Part shown: in pieces, positions 21,363 through 24,654 of the stretch | Position numbering within the stretch: the first letter of the stretch is position 1 | Layout: each line of letters opens with the position of its first letter | Source of the DNA: Oribacterium sp. UBA3737 | Lineage (GTDB): Bacteria; Bacillota_A; Clostridia; Lachnospirales; Lachnospiraceae | Reading direction: 5' to 3' | Assembly: GCA_002371295.1 (NCBI GenBank) | Contig: DFGZ01000298.1 | Span: 1 to 24,654, forward strand | Length of the DNA stretch: 24,654 nucleotides | Notes under the pieces: generated by a model | Told to the model about the DNA's origin: nothing | What the model saw: the letters and a program-made list of their open reading frames with translations, nothing else | The model's database searches: none | Position numbers and translations under genes: made by a program

Positions 21363-22874
21363 TTATTCTTTCCCGTAAATCTCATTGATTCTGTTTTCAT
21401 CCACTCCGAAAAACCAGGTCAGTACAAAACCTCCTAAATATGCGCATGACAGTGCTATGACATACTGAAGCTGCTGTCCCGGCTCCACGACCAAAAGTCC
21501 GAAAAGACCTGAAACTCCCTGAGTGTCTGTACCTATGTGAAATAGTGTCGCAGCTATACCACCGAATCCCGCTCCGAGGCATGCTGTAATGAAGCTCCTT
21601 CCCAGAGGGAGGGTTACCGCATACATAAGAGGCTCTCCTACTCCGAGAATGCCTACAGGGATCGCTTCATGAATCAGTTTTTTAAGATGCTTATTTTTTG
21701 TTTTGAAGTATAAAGCAAGTCCCGAACCAACCTGTCCTCCGCCTGCCATCATAAGAACAGGAAGCAGATAATCTATTCCTTTAGTGGGTCCTGTCGGATC
21801 GTTCAACATTACATGTATGGGCTTCAAAGCCTGATGAAGTCCTGTGGCAACCAGCGGAAGGAACCCTGCAGAAAGAATGTAGCCACCAAGTATACCCATT
21901 TTACCGTAGGCAAAATCCATGGTGACGTAGATCAGGTTTGTAAGAATAGCGCTTACAGGCTGAATTATTGTAACCATAGCTATCGCACCCAGAATAAGCA
22001 CCAAAAGGGGAGTCAGAAAGGTATCAAGCATGACCGGAACTCTCTTCCGTATCTCCCTCTCGAACACAGCAAAGACTCCTCCTGCAATAAGGGCAGCTAT
22101 GAGTCCTCCATGTGAAGGGTTATACGCTGCATTCGTCATGGGAAGGATGACATCGGATCCTCCGTACTGTGAAAGAAGCGGCATGGAAACATTGGCGATA
22201 CACATAGCACCCGCCAGACCTCCAAGGATTGGAGTTCCTCCGAATTCTCTGGCAGAATTGAAGCCCACGAACATTGGGAGATATGCGAACATGGCCCATC
22301 CCATGGTGCGTATACATTCATACCACCATGCTCCGTTGTATCCCCCCTGACCTGCAACATTGATGATGTTCGTAATTCCGTTTATAAGACCTGCGGCGAT
22401 GATTCCCGGCAGGAGAGGCACAAAAATATTTGCTATGTGTTTTAAAGAGTTTTGAATATGCCGGTCATATTTTTTCAGCTGCGATACCTTGTTTTGCAAT
22501 GCCAGTTCTTCAGCACACTCCTCCTGAGCAAGTGATTTTTCAGATATGTCATCCGGCTCACTGTCAAAAGTATCTATAGAATCATTTCCAAAATCAGATG
22601 ATTCACTACCTTTTGCTTTGTCCTGCTCATCCTCCAGAATCTTTCTGAAAGCCTCCAGTACCTTGTTGACAGTACCCGGGCCGAAAACGATCTGCAGTGT
22701 ATCCGACTTGACTACCGAAAGTACACCATTGATTTTCTTTATACCTTCAATATCTGCTTTAGAAATATCTACTATACCCAGCCTTAGCCTGGTCATGCAC
22801 GCTTCTGTGCTGCTGATATTTTCTTTTCCTCCTGCCAGAACAAGTATCTGTCTACTGATATCTGAATATTCCAT
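21363..22874 (-). CDS. PTS sugar transporter IIBC, MurP/sucrose-like
   Basis: This is a 503-residue phosphotransferase permease. The IIB domain (about 1-80) has the phospho-acceptor Cys26 in ACMTRLRLG and the VFGPG block. An acidic, Ser-rich linker of about 55 residues follows. The IIC domain (about 140-503) has IFVPLLPGIIAAGL, GFNSAREFGGTPILGG, MMAGGGQVGSGLALY and GILGVGEPLMYAVTLP. The pattern is closest, by recall, to MurP (N-acetylmuramate) and sucrose IIBC proteins; trehalose or beta-glucoside carriers are alternatives. No IIA domain is fused, so it needs a glucose-type IIA from elsewhere. No hydrolase, etherase or antiterminator is adjacent, so substrate is unassigned. The start is ATG 22874, with GAGGTGG 8 nt upstream. 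Confidence 0.87.
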   Translation of the reverse strand: MEYSDISRQILVLAGGKENISSTEACMTRLRLGIVDISKADIEGIKKINGVLSVVKSDTLQIVFGPGTVNKVLEAFRKILEDEQDKAKGSESSDFGNDSIDTFDSEPDDISEKSLAQEECAEELALQNKVSQLKKYDRHIQNSLKHIANIFVPLLPGIIAAGLINGITNIINVAGQGGYNGAWWYECIRTMGWAMFAYLPMFVGFNSAREFGGTPILGGLAGAMCIANVSMPLLSQYGGSDVILPMTNAAYNPSHGGLIAALIAGGVFAVFEREIRKRVPVMLDTFLTPLLVLILGAIAMVTIIQPVSAILTNLIYVTMDFAYGKMGILGGYILSAGFLPLVATGLHQALKPIHVMLNDPTGPTKGIDYLLPVLMMAGGGQVGSGLALYFKTKNKHLKKLIHEAIPVGILGVGEPLMYAVTLPLGRSFITACLGAGFGGIAATLFHIGTDTQGVSGLFGLLVVEPGQQLQYVIALSCAYLGGFVLTWFFGVDENRINEIYGKE

Positions 22875-22926
22875 GGTCTGTACCACCTCAAATTAAGACT
22901 GTTGATCCTGTTCTACCGGTGACTAT

Positions 22927-23046
22927 TTAGTTCCTTCCCTTGGACTCATCCTTCAGCCACGCGGATGTCCTCCATAAATCCTCACCCATACCGACATAGG
23001 TCTTCTTTATAACTGCCTGCACAGGTGCCGGTAGTTGTGAACGCAT
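22927..23046 (-). CDS. Possible 39-residue ORF upstream of the PTS gene
   Basis: This frame starts MRSQLPAPVQAVIKKTY and ends KDESKGRN. It has no convincing ribosome binding site and overlaps the in-frame continuation of the decayed gene upstream. Its composition (balanced Lys, Glu, Trp) looks protein-like, so it may be a further out-of-frame piece of that gene. I do not recognise it. Confidence 0.2.
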   Translation of the reverse strand: MRSQLPAPVQAVIKKTYVGMGEDLWRTSAWLKDESKGRN

Positions 23047-23089
23047 TATCTGTCATACCCTTTTCGCCTTCCGAAAAAGACGCACCACA

Positions 23090-24654
23090 TTAATCTTTAA
23101 CCTTGTTTTCGTCCTCTGTTTCAGTACTGTCTGATTCAGTCGTGTCTGTTACAGCTTCAGAGGTAGCACTCTTTTCATCTTCTGACAGAGTCTCACAGGA
23201 GGTATCTTTGGAATTGCTTTCTTCCTTTCTTTCTCTGCTACCTGATTCAGTAGTAGCTGTCACTCCTTCTGATGTGGCTCCTTTTTCTCCTTCTGACAGA
23301 GTCACTTCTGATGTTTTACTGCTCTCAACTTCCGTTGTTTCTCTTAAAACATCATTCGTTTCGTTGTTTCTACCTTCATCTGTTTCCTCATCCGAACCCA
23401 TTTTTTTCGCAGTCATATTCGAAGATTTGGCAGCCGCAGAATTTAGAGCAGCATTTGTTACCTGGTTAGGTGCTGTCTGCTTCTGTATTACTGAGTTTCC
23501 TGAAATACTGTCACTGATCACCTCAATGTCCAGTCCGGACTCCTGATTTAGGTCTTCTGTCAATTTGATGACCGGATTCTCCTCGTTTTTAAAATCAGAT
23601 GTGTTGAAGGTATGTAATGTAAAGACCTCACCATCATCACCTAACCTGCAAATCCCATATATTGAATTATCGCACAGTTCTAATTTGCCTTTAAAATCTG
23701 CTTTTAATTTCATATAAATAGGTAGATAATTATCTTTTTCATCATCAATCCTGTATAACCAATACTCATGCCCCATATCAGCTGTGAGATCATATTCTAT
23801 CGAAACAAAACCATCAATAGAATCTGCATCATTACATCTGCTGGTATATGCCCAAAGGAGATCATCTGCGTCGATGTGTAACGATTCCTCTGATCCTTTT
23901 ATATAAGTACGATATGAATAATGATCTTTCGTATCAGCAATGTCTAGATATAGTAGTACTTCTCTCCTCCCCGTATAAAAGATGCCACCGAAAGCGTCAC
24001 ATCATTTCCGAGGTAATCCTTGAATACATGATCCTCTGTTTTTACCTCATCAGAAAAAAGATAGGAAAAGGCATATTCTCCGTTTTCATTTGCAGGATAT
24101 TCAGAATATTTACCTATACATATATAATCATTACCATACCCTAATGACCTAATATCCTCTTTATCTGTCAGATATTCAAAAATATATCCGTACTCATCCC
24201 TGCCGTAAAAGATCTCACAATATTTATTAATTGCAGCACTGTATATAGTTTTCAGTTCTTCGGAAACCAGAGTCTGGTTCCTGGATTTCAGATATTCCTT
24301 GATTTCTTCGATTGATACAGGATCATCATTTTCATAACCATCCTTGATTTTTGCCCCGCAGTTACTGCTGAGGCTTATGACTTTCCCACCGTCATCAACC
24401 CCAAGAGAAATAACACTCAACTTATTTATATATCCGGTATTACTATCTGCTTCAGTGAACTGATAATAAACATTACCGATACTGTCTTCTACAGACTGAC
24501 TGAACCTGAGTATCTTCCCCTCCGGAAAACCGATAAGATCAAGCATACATTCTATGGCCTTTATGGAGTCATTTTCATCGGAGACCAGCACATCCGTAAA
24601 GTGTCCGCCTACAAAGGTGACGTAACCATTCTTATCTGTAATGAGGACCAGACT
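23090..24654 (-). pseudogene. Frameshifted gene for an extracellular FTP/PepSY-like protein with an acidic repeat tail (5' end outside window)
   Basis: Two frames appear to be one gene. The upstream frame is open from the window edge (LVLITDKNGYVTFVGG) to a stop at 23944 just after GGEKYYYI; the downstream frame is open across the same point and reads YLDIADTKDHYSYRTYIKG, so a lost base (or two extra) near 23944-23965 separates them. The first part resembles the propeptide fold before M4-type metalloproteases (YYQFTEADSN, VISLGVDDGGKVISLS, then VTLSVA...GEKYYY-x-DIADT), an analogy of pattern only; no HExxH is seen. The C-terminal 80 residues are Ser/Thr/Glu-rich with two 22-residue repeats (TLSEGEKGATSE..., TLSEDEKSATSE...). 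After the stop the same frame continues SFSEGEKGMTDNAFTTT down to 22982, a third decayed repeat. A sequencing error would be the alternative for the frameshift. Confidence 0.6.

Noticed and set aside
21014..22874. A toxin-antitoxin plus PTS operon as one defence or selfish unit
   Set aside because: The 107-nt gap contains a likely antitoxin operator, the toxin is missing, and the PTS protein has ordinary transporter motifs; nothing ties the two functionally.
23272..23546. Ser-rich + strand frames opposite the repeat tail
   Set aside because: They are mirror images of the Ser/Thr/Glu repeat coding on the - strand; low-complexity DNA gives open frames on both strands.

Overview
The window looks like a chromosomal stretch of a low-to-mid GC Firmicute of the Lachnospiraceae type (Butyrivibrio/Pseudobutyrivibrio-like). 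I infer this from strong AAGGAGG-type ribosome binding sites, a two-gene SufC + SufB/SufD set, many PAS/GGDEF proteins, a CW-binding-repeat secreted protein and a two-subunit Fe-S hydro-lyase. No rRNA, tRNA, CRISPR array, insertion sequence or prophage gene was seen.

Layout. (1) 1-2114, + strand: the 3' end of phosphatidylserine decarboxylase, then an OmpR-type response regulator and its sensor kinase. (2) 2392-4066, - strand: sufC followed by a short SufB/SufD protein. (3) 4303-5424, +: a SLC13/ArsB-type permease. (4) 5862-6692, +: a secreted cell-wall-binding protein behind a strongly folded leader. (5) 6844-16459: a cyclic-di-GMP neighbourhood with a PAS-PAS-GGDEF protein, a PrsW-type membrane protease with a zinc ribbon, a 1163-residue PAS/GGDHF/EAL/PAS/GGDEF protein, a PLP aminotransferase and a membrane GGDEF protein. 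None of the three GGDEF cyclase motifs has the RxxD product-inhibition site at the usual place. (6) 16744-20848: an L(+)-tartrate dehydratase operon (permease, ttdA, ttdB on the - strand) with a divergent LysR regulator. (7) 20864-24654, - strand: a MazE/AbrB antitoxin without its toxin, a MurP/sucrose-like PTS IIBC transporter, and a frameshifted, decaying secreted-protein gene that leaves the window.

The least expected signals are non-coding. Three intergenic places (near 2317, 8662 and 13626) carry one stem-loop family, with arms TGAGTG/CACTCA and a conserved 14-nt loop. Two genes (the response regulator and the EAL/GGDEF protein) have a perfect or near-perfect extended -10 box 6-7 nt before the ATG and no Shine-Dalgarno sequence, so they look leaderless. 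The cell-wall protein has a leader with a stem of about 19 bp just upstream of its ribosome binding site. All RNA statements come from reading the sequence by eye; no folding or database search was run.
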